DNA of 64,000 bases from Peptoniphilus phoceensis. GTDB lineage: Bacteria > Bacillota > Clostridia > Tissierellales > Peptoniphilaceae. Location: positions 1 to 64,000 of the forward strand of contig NZ_LN999808.1 of assembly GCF_001517665.2 (NCBI RefSeq). Direction: 5' to 3'. Shown here piece by piece: positions 11,877 to 21,682 of this stretch; within the stretch, counting starts at the first letter, position 1, and each line of letters begins with the position of its first letter. The translations under genes and the position numbers were made by a program. Below the pieces are notes generated by a model. It saw only the letters and a list, made by a program, of their open reading frames with translations. It was not told the DNA's origin and did no database searches.

Positions 11877-11900
11877 ATGAAAAACCTGTGGTTTCTTTTT

Positions 11901-11929
11901 ATTTTATTTCAAATTAAGTTCTTTGTCAA
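11901..11929 (-). promoter_or_regulatory. promoter of the glnN-pyrG operon
   Basis: Minus-strand TTGACA (11924-11929), 17-base spacer, TAAAAT (11901-11906). The transcript would start near 11894 and run at once into a small AAACC/GGTTT hairpin and then the terminator before reaching glutamine synthetase. Confidence 0.75.
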
Positions 11930-11939
11930 TAAAATATAA

Positions 11940-13160
11940 TTAGTCAGAATCTCTCAAAAGTAGGACATGAACATCAAACCACTGACCATGAATTGAAACC
12001 TTAACCTCACCGCCAAGGATCTCTGCAAGATTTTTTACTATATTAAGTCCAAGACCTGACCCTTCAGAATGTCTTGACCTGTCCGCTTTTAAAAGTTCTT
12101 CAAATAATTCATCAGAATTCATATTTAATTTTTCATCTACAATATTTTTAACATAAAATTCAATAGTAGATTCAGTTTCTATTACACCTGCAAGGACTCT
12201 TGTGCCTGCTCTTGCGTGTTTAGCTGCATTGGAAAATAAATTTTCAACTATTCTTACAAATAAATTTACATCAGTATAAATTAGAATTTCATCATTCGCA
12301 GACTTGTAAGAAAAATCCAAGTCCTTCTTTTTGAAAAGAGAATCATAATCCCCATAAATTTGTAGAATCATTTCATTTAATTCCACTAAGGATTTCTCCA
12401 CAGAAAGATTTCCCGTACTAGTTTTTGATGCAAAGACTAAATCTACTATTAAATCCTTTAATCTTGTAGAATTTCTCTTTAAAATCTCCACAAACTTTTT
12501 TGCTTCGTCATCAAATTCATCTTTTTTAGACAAGAGATCTGCATAATTAATTATAGAAGTAAGAGGTGTTTTTAAATCGTGAGAAATATTTGTAATTAAA
12601 TCTACCTTAAATCTTTCAGACCTAAAATTTTCCTCAAGTCTTATTCTGTCACGTCTTTTGAAATCTTCCATTAAGACAGTAATTTTATCTAGATATTCAT
12701 TTTCAAAGGGTTTTGGAATTTCAAAATCGTAACCATAGAGAATTGATTCCACAAGTTCAATAGATAGGGTATTTTGAGCAAACTGAACTTCCATAATAAT
12801 AACTGCACGAAGAATTATAAAGAGAAGTACATTTAAGAGGATAATATCTCTTGTTATTAAACTATAAAAAAGTATGTATAAAATTATTAAAGTTACATTT
12901 AAGGTCCCAAAAAGTCTAAAACTTTTAAATCTTCTGTATTTATAGAGGTTGTAAGTAAAAACTGTATCTATAAGTTTTTTTCTTTTTATTTTTAAGAAAA
13001 TAAATAAAATAGTCACAGACCAAGATGAAATAAAATACTTATTTAGGTTAAAAAGTTCAAAAATGATTACAGAGGACACAAAAATATTTTCCACAAAAAC
13101 CCTATCAGTTAAATCTATTATTAGACTTTTTAAAAAATCCCAAAAATCTGATATCATCAC
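11940..13160 (-). CDS. membrane sensor histidine kinase
   Basis: 406 residues. About four hydrophobic segments fill residues 25-125, then a HisKA dimerisation domain with the phospho-accepting His194 in NISHDLKTPL, and an HATPase domain with N-box ENLFSNAAKHA and G-box GSGLGLNIVKNLAEILGG. There is almost no extracytoplasmic loop, so it may sense the membrane or an interacting protein rather than a soluble ligand. Its start overlaps the response regulator by four bases. The signal is not readable from the neighbourhood, though the next operon downstream codes for glutamine synthetase. Confidence 0.92.
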   Translation of the reverse strand: MMISDFWDFLKSLIIDLTDRVFVENIFVSSVIIFELFNLNKYFISSWSVTILFIFLKIKRKKLIDTVFTYNLYKYRRFKSFRLFGTLNVTLIILYILFYSLITRDIILLNVLLFIILRAVIIMEVQFAQNTLSIELVESILYGYDFEIPKPFENEYLDKITVLMEDFKRRDRIRLEENFRSERFKVDLITNISHDLKTPLTSIINYADLLSKKDEFDDEAKKFVEILKRNSTRLKDLIVDLVFASKTSTGNLSVEKSLVELNEMILQIYGDYDSLFKKKDLDFSYKSANDEILIYTDVNLFVRIVENLFSNAAKHARAGTRVLAGVIETESTIEFYVKNIVDEKLNMNSDELFEELLKADRSRHSEGSGLGLNIVKNLAEILGGEVKVSIHGQWFDVHVLLLRDSD

Positions 13161-13849
13161 TTTGCCTCAATCTTGTAACCCATGCCATAAACTGACTTTA
13201 TAAGATCTGGCTTTCTCGGATTGATTTCGATTTTGTCACGCAAGTGAGAAATGTGAACAGAAATAATTTTCCTAACATCAATAGCTTCCTCTTCCCAAAC
13301 TCTCTCATAAATTTCATTAGAAGAAAAAACTCTTCCAGGATTTTTTACAAGTAGATATAAAATTTTGTATTCATAGGGAGTGAGGCTAACTTTTTCGTCT
13401 TCAACATAAACTTCTTTTGATTCATCATAAATGCTAAGCCTTCCAATTTTTAAATCACCTTTTTTTATATCAGATGCACCTAGAGAAAAATATCTCCTAA
13501 TAAGAGAATTAACTCTTGCAGTAAGTTCTACTGCATTAAAAGGTTTTGTTATATAGTCATCTGCACCTACATTTAAGCCCACAATTTTATCTGTAACTTC
13601 ACTTTTTGCTGAAAGTACAATAATTGGAATATTAGTAGTTTCTCTCATCTTCATAATTAGAGAAATTCCATCCATTACAGGCATCATTATGTCAATTATG
13701 GCAAGATGGATTTCATTTTTTTCCATTATTTCTAAAGCTTCCTGTCCATCTCCTGCAGTAAAAACTCTATAGCCTTCTGCCTTTAAATATATTTCTATTG
13801 CATTTAGAATATCTCTTTCGTCATCGCAGACTAATATATTATAGTTCAT
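13157..13849 (-). CDS. OmpR/PhoB-family response regulator
   Basis: 230 residues. Receiver domain with the acidic pair at 9-10 (CDDE), phosphoacceptor Asp53 in IIDIMMP and the conserved Lys in YITKPF; then a winged-helix DNA-binding domain (LTPYEYKILYLLVKNPGRVFS, VHISHLRDKIE, VYGMGYKI). It pairs with the overlapping histidine kinase. The gene is divergent from the BrkB-like gene, with only 81 bp between starts, so one or both may be under its control. Confidence 0.95.
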   Translation of the reverse strand: MNYNILVCDDERDILNAIEIYLKAEGYRVFTAGDGQEALEIMEKNEIHLAIIDIMMPVMDGISLIMKMRETTNIPIIVLSAKSEVTDKIVGLNVGADDYITKPFNAVELTARVNSLIRRYFSLGASDIKKGDLKIGRLSIYDESKEVYVEDEKVSLTPYEYKILYLLVKNPGRVFSSNEIYERVWEEEAIDVRKIISVHISHLRDKIEINPRKPDLIKSVYGMGYKIEAK

Positions 13850-13930
13850 AGTATCACCCTTATTTCTATTTTATCATTTAATTAATTGTTATCATATGAC
13901 ATTTAATATATAATACAAAAGAGGTGTTTA

Positions 13931-14854
13931 ATGAAAGTTATAAATAATTTTATAGACAAAGCAAAAGACAATAAGGTCTTTACTTTTTTTGACAAACTAA
14001 TATATAGGGTTTTAGACCATGACACACTCTCTTATGGAGGAAGCCTAACTTATTTTTTAGTTTTATCAATATTCCCCTTTTTGATTTCTTTAATTAATGC
14101 TATTAATTTTTCAGGAATCTTAGATCCAGAATATATTTATTCTCTCCTAAAGGTCTTGCCAAGTGAAATTCAAGAAATCGTCGGAAATTTTTTAAATGAA
14201 CTTCACATGTCCTCTTCCGGTTCATTTTTCACTATATCCTTTGTGGCAGGTCTTTTTACTGCCTCAACAGCAGTTTTTAAGCTTATTAAAATAATAAACT
14301 CATCCTATGGATTTGATGAAAAAAGAGGCTTCGTAAAATTAAGACTAATTGCTCTTTTCTTTACATTCTCTCTTATAATAATGTTTTTTATGCTAATATT
14401 TACACAAATTTTTGGCGAAATTATTTATCAAAATGTAATGAATTATTTGGGCATAGGAAATAATTATTTTGATAAAATTTGGAGAATAGCAAAAAATGCC
14501 ATACCGCTTATTTATATGTTGGTTACTTTTATGCTTTTGTATAAATTTTCTCCCTCAAATAGTAGAGAAAATATGGTGACTTTTAAGGGAGTTCTTCCTG
14601 GAGCTATTTTTTCCACACTGGGACTTATTATAGTTTCTATTGTATTTGGATTTTATGTATCAAACTTTGGAAAATACTCCATAACTTACGGATCCCTTGG
14701 AGGTATTATAGTTTTTCTTATTTGGATATATTTATTGTCAATAATTATCTTAATTGGTGCAGAGATAAATGCAACTCTTTATTCCATGAAAAACTTTAAG
14801 AGCCTAAGCCTTTGGCCAAGACACGATTCAATTTTTAAAAATCTACAGAGCTAA
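13931..14854 (+). CDS. YihY/BrkB-family membrane protein
   Basis: 307 residues with about six membrane spans. Family features are the early YGGSLTYFLVLSIFPFLI, FTASTAVFKLIKIINSSYGF, and late YSITYGSLGGIIVFLIWIYLLSIIILIGAEIN. YihY/BrkB proteins were once annotated as ribonuclease BN by mistake; their real role is unknown, with proposals of transport. Its stop codon shares bases with the stop of the convergent comF gene (four-base overlap), leaving no room for a terminator between them. Confidence 0.9.
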   Translation: MKVINNFIDKAKDNKVFTFFDKLIYRVLDHDTLSYGGSLTYFLVLSIFPFLISLINAINFSGILDPEYIYSLLKVLPSEIQEIVGNFLNELHMSSSGSFFTISFVAGLFTASTAVFKLIKIINSSYGFDEKRGFVKLRLIALFFTFSLIIMFFMLIFTQIFGEIIYQNVMNYLGIGNNYFDKIWRIAKNAIPLIYMLVTFMLLYKFSPSNSRENMVTFKGVLPGAIFSTLGLIIVSIVFGFYVSNFGKYSITYGSLGGIIVFLIWIYLLSIIILIGAEINATLYSMKNFKSLSLWPRHDSIFKNLQS

Positions 14855-15453
14855 GCAATTTCTGTGGCTGCAATTAGTGCAGTCACTTTTTTTATGCCAG
14901 ACATTTTTGCTATTTTTGTAAGTTCAGCAATAGTTGCTCCAGTGGTTATGACATCATCAACTATAATTATTTCTTCTGGAGTTGATTTTACGACAAAGGC
15001 ATCCTTTAAGTTTTCTTCACGTTCTAATTTTTCAAGACCCACTTGAAATTTTGTATCCACTACTTTTTGAAAAACATCTATGCAGTCTAAATCCAAAGAC
15101 TTTGCTATTTTTCTCGCCAAAATCTCTGACTGATTGTAGCCTCTTGCCCTCTCTTTTTTCCTGTGCATGGGAACAAAGCTTATGACTTCTTTATTTAGAT
15201 TTTTTTCCAGAATTTTTTCAAGCATTATTTTTGAAATTATTTCTCCATAAGAAAGCTTGCCCTTAAATTTAAAATCTATTATCAATCTTCTCATAAGACC
15301 AGAATAAGTTGATGCAACTATTAAATCATCAAGTCCATCAATATCATAATAATAATGAGGATCTTTATTTATTAAATTCATACACTCATCACACAAGCCA
15401 TATTCTTCAGTTACTCTTCCACAAAGTGGGCAGCTAATTTCTCTTAATTTCAT
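14851..15453 (-). CDS. comFC: ComF-family phosphoribosyltransferase-like protein
   Basis: 200 residues. An N-terminal zinc-finger-like CPLCGR...GLCDEC (two CxxC pairs, residues 8-25) is followed by a phosphoribosyltransferase domain with the PRPP-binding IIIVDDVITTGATI near residues 163-176 and the family motif HRKKERARGYNQSE. ComFC takes part in DNA uptake in naturally competent bacteria together with the ComFA helicase; here no comFA is adjacent. Its start lies 20 bp inside the recD2 gene, so both are read from one transcript and probably coupled. Confidence 0.88.
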   Translation of the reverse strand: MKLREISCPLCGRVTEEYGLCDECMNLINKDPHYYYDIDGLDDLIVASTYSGLMRRLIIDFKFKGKLSYGEIISKIMLEKILEKNLNKEVISFVPMHRKKERARGYNQSEILARKIAKSLDLDCIDVFQKVVDTKFQVGLEKLEREENLKDAFVVKSTPEEIIIVDDVITTGATIAELTKIAKMSGIKKVTALIAATEIA

Positions 15454-17629
15454 TTTGTTCCCTCAACTTCTTAGAAAGATTAGAATATCTTTTTACTGTC
15501 CTGTTGTTTTCAATCATCTTAACTAGATAATCACTTATTCCCACTAGCACAACTGCCTTTGAAGCCCTAGTTATAGCTGTGTAAATTAAATTTCTAGTAA
15601 GTAGCATTGGTGCAGCTCTATATATTGGAATTACAACTACAGGAAATTCACTTCCCTGTGACTTGTGTATTGTCATGGCATAGGCAAGTGCAAGCTCATC
15701 TAAGTTGTCTTTTGAATATTCCACACTTCTTGCATCGTCAAAAACAACAGTGAGTTTTTTATTTTCTTTATCAATTTTTGAAATATAGCCTAAATCACCA
15801 TTAAATACACCTTTTTGCTTGTCTTCATAAAATTCATTTTCAAGTTTTGATTCCAATTCATAATTATTTTTTGTCTGAAGAACTCTATCTCCAAGCTTAA
15901 ACTTTTTCCCAAGAAATTCTATATATTCGTGACTTTCATTCAAATGATCTTGAAGAACCTCATTTAAATTAATAGTCCCAAGTCTTCCCTTTTTAGTAGG
16001 TGATAAAACTTGAACATCAGAAGTCGAAACATTAAAATAATTTGGCAACCTAGTTTTTACAAGATCCTTTATAATCTCAAGACCCTTTGCCTCTCCTCTT
16101 TCGGAAATCATAAAAAAGTCACCAACATTTAAAATAGGCATATCTCCCTTATTTATTAAGTGAGCATTTTTTACTATCATTGACTCTTCGGATTGCCTAA
16201 AAATTTCTTCAAGATTTACCGATTCTATAACTCCAGAATCCAAAATATCAGCAAGTACATTTCCCGCTCCTACAGATGGAAGTTGGTCTTTATCTCCTAC
16301 TAAAATTAATCTTGTGGGACTTTCTATTGATTTTAAGAGAGTTTCCATCAAAAGAATATCCACCATAGAAACTTCATCTAAAATCAAGACATCACAATCA
16401 AGCTCTTCAAGGCTTGAAAAAGCAATATTTTCTCCAAATCCAATTTCCAAAAGTTTGTGAATAGTAAAGGCTTCTCTTCCAGTTTGCTCCTTCATTCTCT
16501 TTGCTGCTCTTCCTGTCGGTGCCGCCAATTTTATTTCTTTATCCATGGACTCAAAAATATCAATTAAAACTTTTAGAGTTGTTGTCTTTCCAGTTCCTGG
16601 TCCACCAGTTATAACAAAGACTCCCTTATTTATTGCATCTTTTACAGCCTTTCTTTGAGTTTTTGACAATTCTATATTTCTAAATTTTTCAGTGTCTTTA
16701 ATTTTTTTATCTATATCAATTTCTTCATCAATTTCTTCCTCAAAGGAAATGTTTAAATCATTTAATTTACCAGCAACATAATTTTCTGCAGCAAGAAACC
16801 TAGCTATGTAGCAGTTGTAATTGTCCCCATCTCTTTCAACAAAAAAATTTTTCTCCAAAGTTAAAGTTCTTGCAATTTCAGCTGTGTCGTCAAAACTTGT
16901 CCCAAGAATTTTTTCTCCAACTCTAATTAACTTTTCTAGAGGAAGATAAGTGTGACCATCTCTATTGGCAAGCATTAAGGCATATTTTAATCCTGCAAGT
17001 TTTCTAAAATCAGAATCTTTTTCAATTCCAATGGACTCAGCAATTTCGTCTGCCTTCTTAAAACCAAGACCTCTAACTCTTCCAATTAAGTCATAAGGAT
17101 TTTTCATGACTATATCTATGGATTCATCTCCATACTCTTTATAAATCTTTAAAATAACAGAAGCAGGAAGATTGTACTTTGAGAAGTGAAGAAAAATCTT
17201 TCTCATTGCATACTGCTTGTCCAAGGCTTCTTTTATATCCTTGTATTTTTTTCTTCCAATTCCCTTAATTGATAAAAGTTTTTCTGAATGATTTTCTATT
17301 ACATCTAGAGTTTCATCTTTAAATTCATCGACAATTCTCTCCGCCATTTTTTCTCCCACATGAGGGATCATTGCACTTGAAAGGTAAGAAACAATAGCAG
17401 CTTCTCCCTCTGGCAAAACTTCTTCCAAATCTGTAAAGGCAAATTGTTCGCCATACTTATTGTGATATGTAAAATCTCCAGTAAATTTATATTTTAAATT
17501 TTCCTTAAAGATTGTGGCAGAGCCCACTATTACAAGGTCTCCATCTGTCGAATTTATTTTTGCAACAGTGTAGCCATTTTCTTCATTTCTAAAAATAATT
17601 CTTTCCACAATGCCTTCAAGACTAATCAA
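15434..17629 (-). CDS. recD2: RecD2-type ATP-dependent DNA helicase
   Basis: 731 residues. An N-terminal OB-like domain and helix-hairpin-helix repeats (AAIVSYLSSAMIPHVGEKMAER, LLSIKGIGRKKYKDI, RVRGLGFKKADEIAESI) precede a superfamily-1B helicase core: Walker A TGGPGTGKTT at 341-350, Walker B DVLILDEVSM, GDKDQLPSVGAGN, and the C-terminal AYAMTIHKSQGSEF. RecD2 acts without RecBC in Gram-positives, with 5'-3' unwinding and a role in repair and replication-fork maintenance. The start is a TTG codon six bases after AAGAGGTG; no ATG gives a full N-terminus. It overlaps comF by 20 bp. Confidence 0.93.
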   Translation of the reverse strand: MISLEGIVERIIFRNEENGYTVAKINSTDGDLVIVGSATIFKENLKYKFTGDFTYHNKYGEQFAFTDLEEVLPEGEAAIVSYLSSAMIPHVGEKMAERIVDEFKDETLDVIENHSEKLLSIKGIGRKKYKDIKEALDKQYAMRKIFLHFSKYNLPASVILKIYKEYGDESIDIVMKNPYDLIGRVRGLGFKKADEIAESIGIEKDSDFRKLAGLKYALMLANRDGHTYLPLEKLIRVGEKILGTSFDDTAEIARTLTLEKNFFVERDGDNYNCYIARFLAAENYVAGKLNDLNISFEEEIDEEIDIDKKIKDTEKFRNIELSKTQRKAVKDAINKGVFVITGGPGTGKTTTLKVLIDIFESMDKEIKLAAPTGRAAKRMKEQTGREAFTIHKLLEIGFGENIAFSSLEELDCDVLILDEVSMVDILLMETLLKSIESPTRLILVGDKDQLPSVGAGNVLADILDSGVIESVNLEEIFRQSEESMIVKNAHLINKGDMPILNVGDFFMISERGEAKGLEIIKDLVKTRLPNYFNVSTSDVQVLSPTKKGRLGTINLNEVLQDHLNESHEYIEFLGKKFKLGDRVLQTKNNYELESKLENEFYEDKQKGVFNGDLGYISKIDKENKKLTVVFDDARSVEYSKDNLDELALAYAMTIHKSQGSEFPVVVIPIYRAAPMLLTRNLIYTAITRASKAVVLVGISDYLVKMIENNRTVKRYSNLSKKLREQNEIKRN

Positions 17630-17705
17630 TTAAAACACCTCTTAATAATTGTACCAAGTAATTGAATTTTTATACAGAAATATTTCTCTAGACCTTTAAA
17701 TTGCA

Positions 17706-17734
17706 ATAAAAAAGAGGCCTCTTGGACCCCTTTC
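17706..17734 (-). terminator. terminator after the PspC-domain gene
   Basis: Minus-strand stem AAAGGGG/CCTCTTT (one G·T pair) followed by a T run, placed directly after the stop codon. Confidence 0.7.
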
Positions 17735-18037
17735 TCAATAAAAATCTTCGTCAGATTCTTTGTTTTGTCTTTGATACTCTTCTCTATAATTTTCGTAATC
17801 GTCACTGTAAGTATCCTTGAACTTTTCTCCGTAACTTTCATCAATTCTTCTTCCATAAGGTTCATTTGGAATTATGATGGCAAGGGCAATATAAGCCCAA
17901 ATACTAAGTCCACCTGGCACAATTAATAGAAAAGTTATAATTCTTACAATAGTAGAGTCTATACCAAAGTATTCTGCAATACCGCCACAAACTCCAGCTA
18001 AAATTCTGTCATCTCTAGATCTGTAAAGCTTTTTCAT
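17735..18037 (-). CDS. PspC domain-containing membrane protein
   Basis: 100 residues. The PspC domain fills residues 1-60: KKLYRSRDDRILAGVCGGIAEYFGIDSTIVRI followed by the membrane segment ITFLLIVPGGLSIWAYIALAIIIP. The tail is acidic and hydrophilic (about 40 residues, rich in Asp, Glu and Tyr). PspC proteins sit in the cytoplasmic membrane and respond to envelope stress. No pspA or phage-shock regulator is nearby. It stands between recD2 and pyruvate carboxylase as a separate unit with its own terminator. Confidence 0.88.
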   Translation of the reverse strand: MKKLYRSRDDRILAGVCGGIAEYFGIDSTIVRIITFLLIVPGGLSIWAYIALAIIIPNEPYGRRIDESYGEKFKDTYSDDYENYREEYQRQNKESDEDFY

Positions 18038-18100
18038 ATTACACTTCCTTTATAATTTGTGGTAAATCTATTTATACTAATTTACCCAAGGAGAGCTTTT

Positions 18101-21100
18101 TTATTCAAAGTTCAAAAGAAGTTCTCCACTTTCAACCATGTCGCCTTCTCTTACTGTGATGTCTTTAACTTTTCCAGCTATATTTGCAACAATATTTGTT
18201 TCCATCTTCATGGCTTCTGCAATAAATAAGCTGTCTCCCTTTTTGACTTCATCGCCTTCAGCAACAAGAACTTTTACGATTTTTCCTGGAATAGATGATC
18301 CAACTTCTTTTTCATTCTTTGGATCAGCATAAATTTTTTCTTCTGCAAATTTGTCTGCAGCTTTTACAGTTTCATCTTTTATGTTTAAAGTTCTTCTTGA
18401 TCCATTTATTTCGAAAGTTAGATTTCTAGTACCATCTTCCAATAGTTTTCCAATTTCAATTAGACTTACGATTAAAGTTTTTCCTTCTTCTAGAGAAATT
18501 TCTGTGGATTCACCTTCCATTAAACCGTGGAAGAAAACATCAGATCCAATTCTTGTGACTTCTCCATTTTCTTTTATATAGTCAATGTAGTCATCAAAAA
18601 CTTTTGGATAAAGAGCTGAAGAAATTATATCTTCTTCACTAGGATTTATCCCCTTTTCTTCTAAGTGTTTTTTAATTGCATCAAAATCTTCATCTTCTAG
18701 AAGTTCACCAGGTCTTTTTGTAATTGGCTTTTCTCCCTTTAAAATCATATCTTGGAGATCTTTTGGGAATCCTCCATAAGGTTGACCCATCATTCCCTTA
18801 AAGTAAGTCATTACAGAATCTGGATAGTCTAAATTTTTTCCCTTTTCTAGGATGTTTTCTGGAGTAAGTTCATTTTGAACCATGAAGATTGCAAAGTCAC
18901 CAACCATTTTTGAAGATGGAGTTACTTTTACTATATCTCCCACCATTTCGTTTACACGCTTGTACATTTCCTTTACATCCTTAAATTTGTGACCAAGTCC
19001 AAAACTTTCAACTTGTGGTTTTAAGTTTGAATATTGTCCACCAGGAATTTCATATTTATAAATTTCTGTAGTTCCAGATTTTAAATCAGATTCAAAATTT
19101 GCATAAACTGGTCTTACTGCAGCCCAATATTTTGAAATATCTTCTGCCTTATCAAGGTCTAATTCTGTATCCCTTTCAGTATTTTTAAGAGCAGCTACAA
19201 CAGAGTTTAGGGCAGGTTGTGAAGTAAGTCCACTCATGGAATTAACTGCAGTATCAACTATATCAACACCAGCTTCTGTAGCTTGCAAGATTGTGGCAAC
19301 ACCATTGCCAGTTGTGTCGTGAGTGTGTAGATGAATTGGAAGACCAACTTCTTCTTTTAAATTCTTAATTAATTTTTTAGCTGCATAAGGTTTTAATAAA
19401 CCAGACATATCCTTTATTCCAAGAATTTGTGCACCAGTCTTTTCAAGTTCTTTTGCAAAGTCAACATAATATTTTATAGAATATTTATCTCTATATTCAT
19501 CTAAAATATCTCCTGTGTAACACATAGTCGCTTCAGCAATTTTTCCATTTTCAAGAACTTGATCTATGGAAAGTTTCATTCCATCTAGCCAGTTTAGTGA
19601 ATCAAAAACCCTAAATAAATCCACTCCGTTTTTTGCAGATTCTTTAATAAATTTAACTACAACATTGTCTGGATAATTTTTATAACCAACTGTATTGTTT
19701 CCACGAATCAACATTTGCAAAAGCATATTTGGCATTTTTTCACGCAATATCTTTAATCTTTCCCATGGATCTTCATGAAGGAACCTGTAAGCAACATCAA
19801 AAGTTGCTCCACCCCACATTTCAACAGAGAATAATTTATCCATGTTGTAGTTTAGAGCTTCAGCAATTTTAACAAGATCAATTGTCCTCATTCTTGTAGC
19901 CATAAGTGATTGATGAGCATCACGCATAGTTGTATCTGTCAATAAAAGTTTTTTCTCATTTAAAATATGATCCTTTATTCCGTCAGGTCCAAGTTCATCA
20001 AAAATTTGCTTATATCCTTTAAATGCCTTCTTTTCAAAAGCTGGAACTTGTGGAACATCAAAGTTCTTTTCAAGAGCCTTGGAGTCATTTACAACTCTAT
20101 CGCCAATAATCTTCATAAGTCTTAATTCCTTATCCTTAGAAGATTTTATTTCAAATAGTTCTGGATGTTCTTCTATAAAACCAGTATCGCAAGTTCCCTC
20201 TTCAAATTCCTTGGTATTTAAAACATTTAGTAAGAAACCTATATTAGTTTTAACTCCACCTACTTTTAATTCAGAAAGAGATCTCTTTGCCTTTCTTATA
20301 GTGTCCTTCCAAGTTCTTGCTTCAGTTATAACTTTTACAAGAAGTGAATCATAATAAGGAGAAATTACTGCTCCTGTAAATCCATTTCCACCGTCAAGTC
20401 TTACACCAAAACCTGAAGATGATCTATATAAATTAATTTGTCCTGTATCAGGCATAAAATTGTTTAGAGGATCTTCTGTAGTCACACGACATTGGATGGC
20501 AAATCCCCTGTGATCAATTGCATCTTGTCCACTGATGCCAATTTCTTCACTATCAAGTCTATATCCCATGGCAACAAGGATTTGTGACTGGACTATATCA
20601 ATATCTGTCACCATTTCTGTTACAGTGTGTTCAACTTGAACCCTTGGGTTTACTTCAATAAAATAGTGATCGCCCTTAGAATCTACTAAAAATTCAACAG
20701 TACCAGCATTGGAATATCCAATAGATCTTGCGATTTTTAGTGCATCTTGGCATATTTCTTCTCTAAGTTCCACAGGTAGCGAAAAAGCTGGAGTGTATTC
20801 TATAACTTTTTGATGACGTCTTTGGATTGAACAGTCCCTTTCATAAAGGTGAACAATATTTCCAAATTCATCTCCCAAAATTTGTACTTCAATGTGTTTT
20901 GGCTTGTGAAGATATTTTTCAATAAACATTGAATCATCTCCAAAAGCTTTTTTTGCTTCATTTTTTGCAGATTGGAATTTTTCCAAAAGTTCATTTTCGC
21001 TTTCAGCAATTCTCATTCCTCTTCCGCCACCACCTGCAGCTGCCTTAATCATTACAGGATAGCCACAAGATTTTGCAAACAAAAGAGCTTCCTCTTCATT

Positions 21101-21526
21101 TCTAATTGGTTTTTCAATACCTGGGATAGTGGCAACACCAGCTTCTTTTGCCACAATTTTAGAAGTTATTTTATCTCCAAGTTTTTCCATAACTTCTGAT
21201 TTTGGTCCAATAAAGGTAATTCCTTCTTCTTCACATTTTCTGGCAAATTCAGGATTTTCAGACAAAAATCCATAACCAGGGTGAATTGCATCTACACCTT
21301 TTTTCTTAGCAAGCTTTATAATTTCATCAATATCTAGATAGGCATCTAAAGGTGACTTTCCTTTTCCAATTAAATAAGATTCATCAGCTTTAGTCCTGAA
21401 AAGTGCGAGTCTATCTTCTTCAGAATAAATAGCAACTGAGCGAATCCCCATTTCTCTTGCTGCTCTAAATATTCTAATTGCAATTTCTCCACGATTTGCT
21501 ACTAAAATTCTTTTGAACTTCTTCAT
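18101..21526 (-). CDS. pyc: pyruvate carboxylase
   Basis: 1,141 residues from the chosen ATG. The biotin carboxylase domain comes first (KILVANRGEIAIR-type start, AAAGGGGRGMRI, EVNPRVQVEHTVTE), then the carboxyltransferase (LLTDTTMRDAHQSLMATRMR, VEMWGGATFDVAYRFL, HTHDTTGNG), a tetramerisation region and a C-terminal biotinyl domain with EAMKMETNI (biotinylated Lys). It carboxylates pyruvate to oxaloacetate with ATP and bicarbonate and thus feeds aspartate and succinate routes. An in-frame upstream extension to 21592 has no ribosome site; the ATG at 21526 follows GGGAGG and opens the conserved sequence. It is a single-gene unit. Confidence 0.97.
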   Translation of the reverse strand: MKKFKRILVANRGEIAIRIFRAAREMGIRSVAIYSEEDRLALFRTKADESYLIGKGKSPLDAYLDIDEIIKLAKKKGVDAIHPGYGFLSENPEFARKCEEEGITFIGPKSEVMEKLGDKITSKIVAKEAGVATIPGIEKPIRNEEEALLFAKSCGYPVMIKAAAGGGGRGMRIAESENELLEKFQSAKNEAKKAFGDDSMFIEKYLHKPKHIEVQILGDEFGNIVHLYERDCSIQRRHQKVIEYTPAFSLPVELREEICQDALKIARSIGYSNAGTVEFLVDSKGDHYFIEVNPRVQVEHTVTEMVTDIDIVQSQILVAMGYRLDSEEIGISGQDAIDHRGFAIQCRVTTEDPLNNFMPDTGQINLYRSSSGFGVRLDGGNGFTGAVISPYYDSLLVKVITEARTWKDTIRKAKRSLSELKVGGVKTNIGFLLNVLNTKEFEEGTCDTGFIEEHPELFEIKSSKDKELRLMKIIGDRVVNDSKALEKNFDVPQVPAFEKKAFKGYKQIFDELGPDGIKDHILNEKKLLLTDTTMRDAHQSLMATRMRTIDLVKIAEALNYNMDKLFSVEMWGGATFDVAYRFLHEDPWERLKILREKMPNMLLQMLIRGNNTVGYKNYPDNVVVKFIKESAKNGVDLFRVFDSLNWLDGMKLSIDQVLENGKIAEATMCYTGDILDEYRDKYSIKYYVDFAKELEKTGAQILGIKDMSGLLKPYAAKKLIKNLKEEVGLPIHLHTHDTTGNGVATILQATEAGVDIVDTAVNSMSGLTSQPALNSVVAALKNTERDTELDLDKAEDISKYWAAVRPVYANFESDLKSGTTEIYKYEIPGGQYSNLKPQVESFGLGHKFKDVKEMYKRVNEMVGDIVKVTPSSKMVGDFAIFMVQNELTPENILEKGKNLDYPDSVMTYFKGMMGQPYGGFPKDLQDMILKGEKPITKRPGELLEDEDFDAIKKHLEEKGINPSEEDIISSALYPKVFDDYIDYIKENGEVTRIGSDVFFHGLMEGESTEISLEEGKTLIVSLIEIGKLLEDGTRNLTFEINGSRRTLNIKDETVKAADKFAEEKIYADPKNEKEVGSSIPGKIVKVLVAEGDEVKKGDSLFIAEAMKMETNIVANIAGKVKDITVREGDMVESGELLLNFE

Positions 21527-21682
21527 AATTTCCTCCCTTTTAGTTTTAGTTATTATACAACAAATATAGACTAAAGTGTAGAAGTAATGCATAAAAATAG
21601 GCTCAAAAATGATTCTCTAAGATTAGGCTTATATTATTATAAAATTTTATTTTATTAACAATAGCTTGCTTTGCGTGTCTAG
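21527..21682. other. AT-rich gap upstream of pyc
   Basis: Contains the pyc ribosome site and a minus-strand TATAAT (21550-21555) with no strong -35. No gene is seen. The rest of the gap up to 21841 holds the structured repeat and terminator listed separately. Confidence 0.5.

Noticed and set aside
11840-11900. ANTAR-type antiterminator RNA in the glnN leader
   Set aside because: Two hairpins are present, but neither has the six-base loop with A first and G fourth.
17626-17865. 79-codon frame overlapping the PspC gene
   Set aside because: An alternative frame of the PspC tail and its terminator; no ribosome site.
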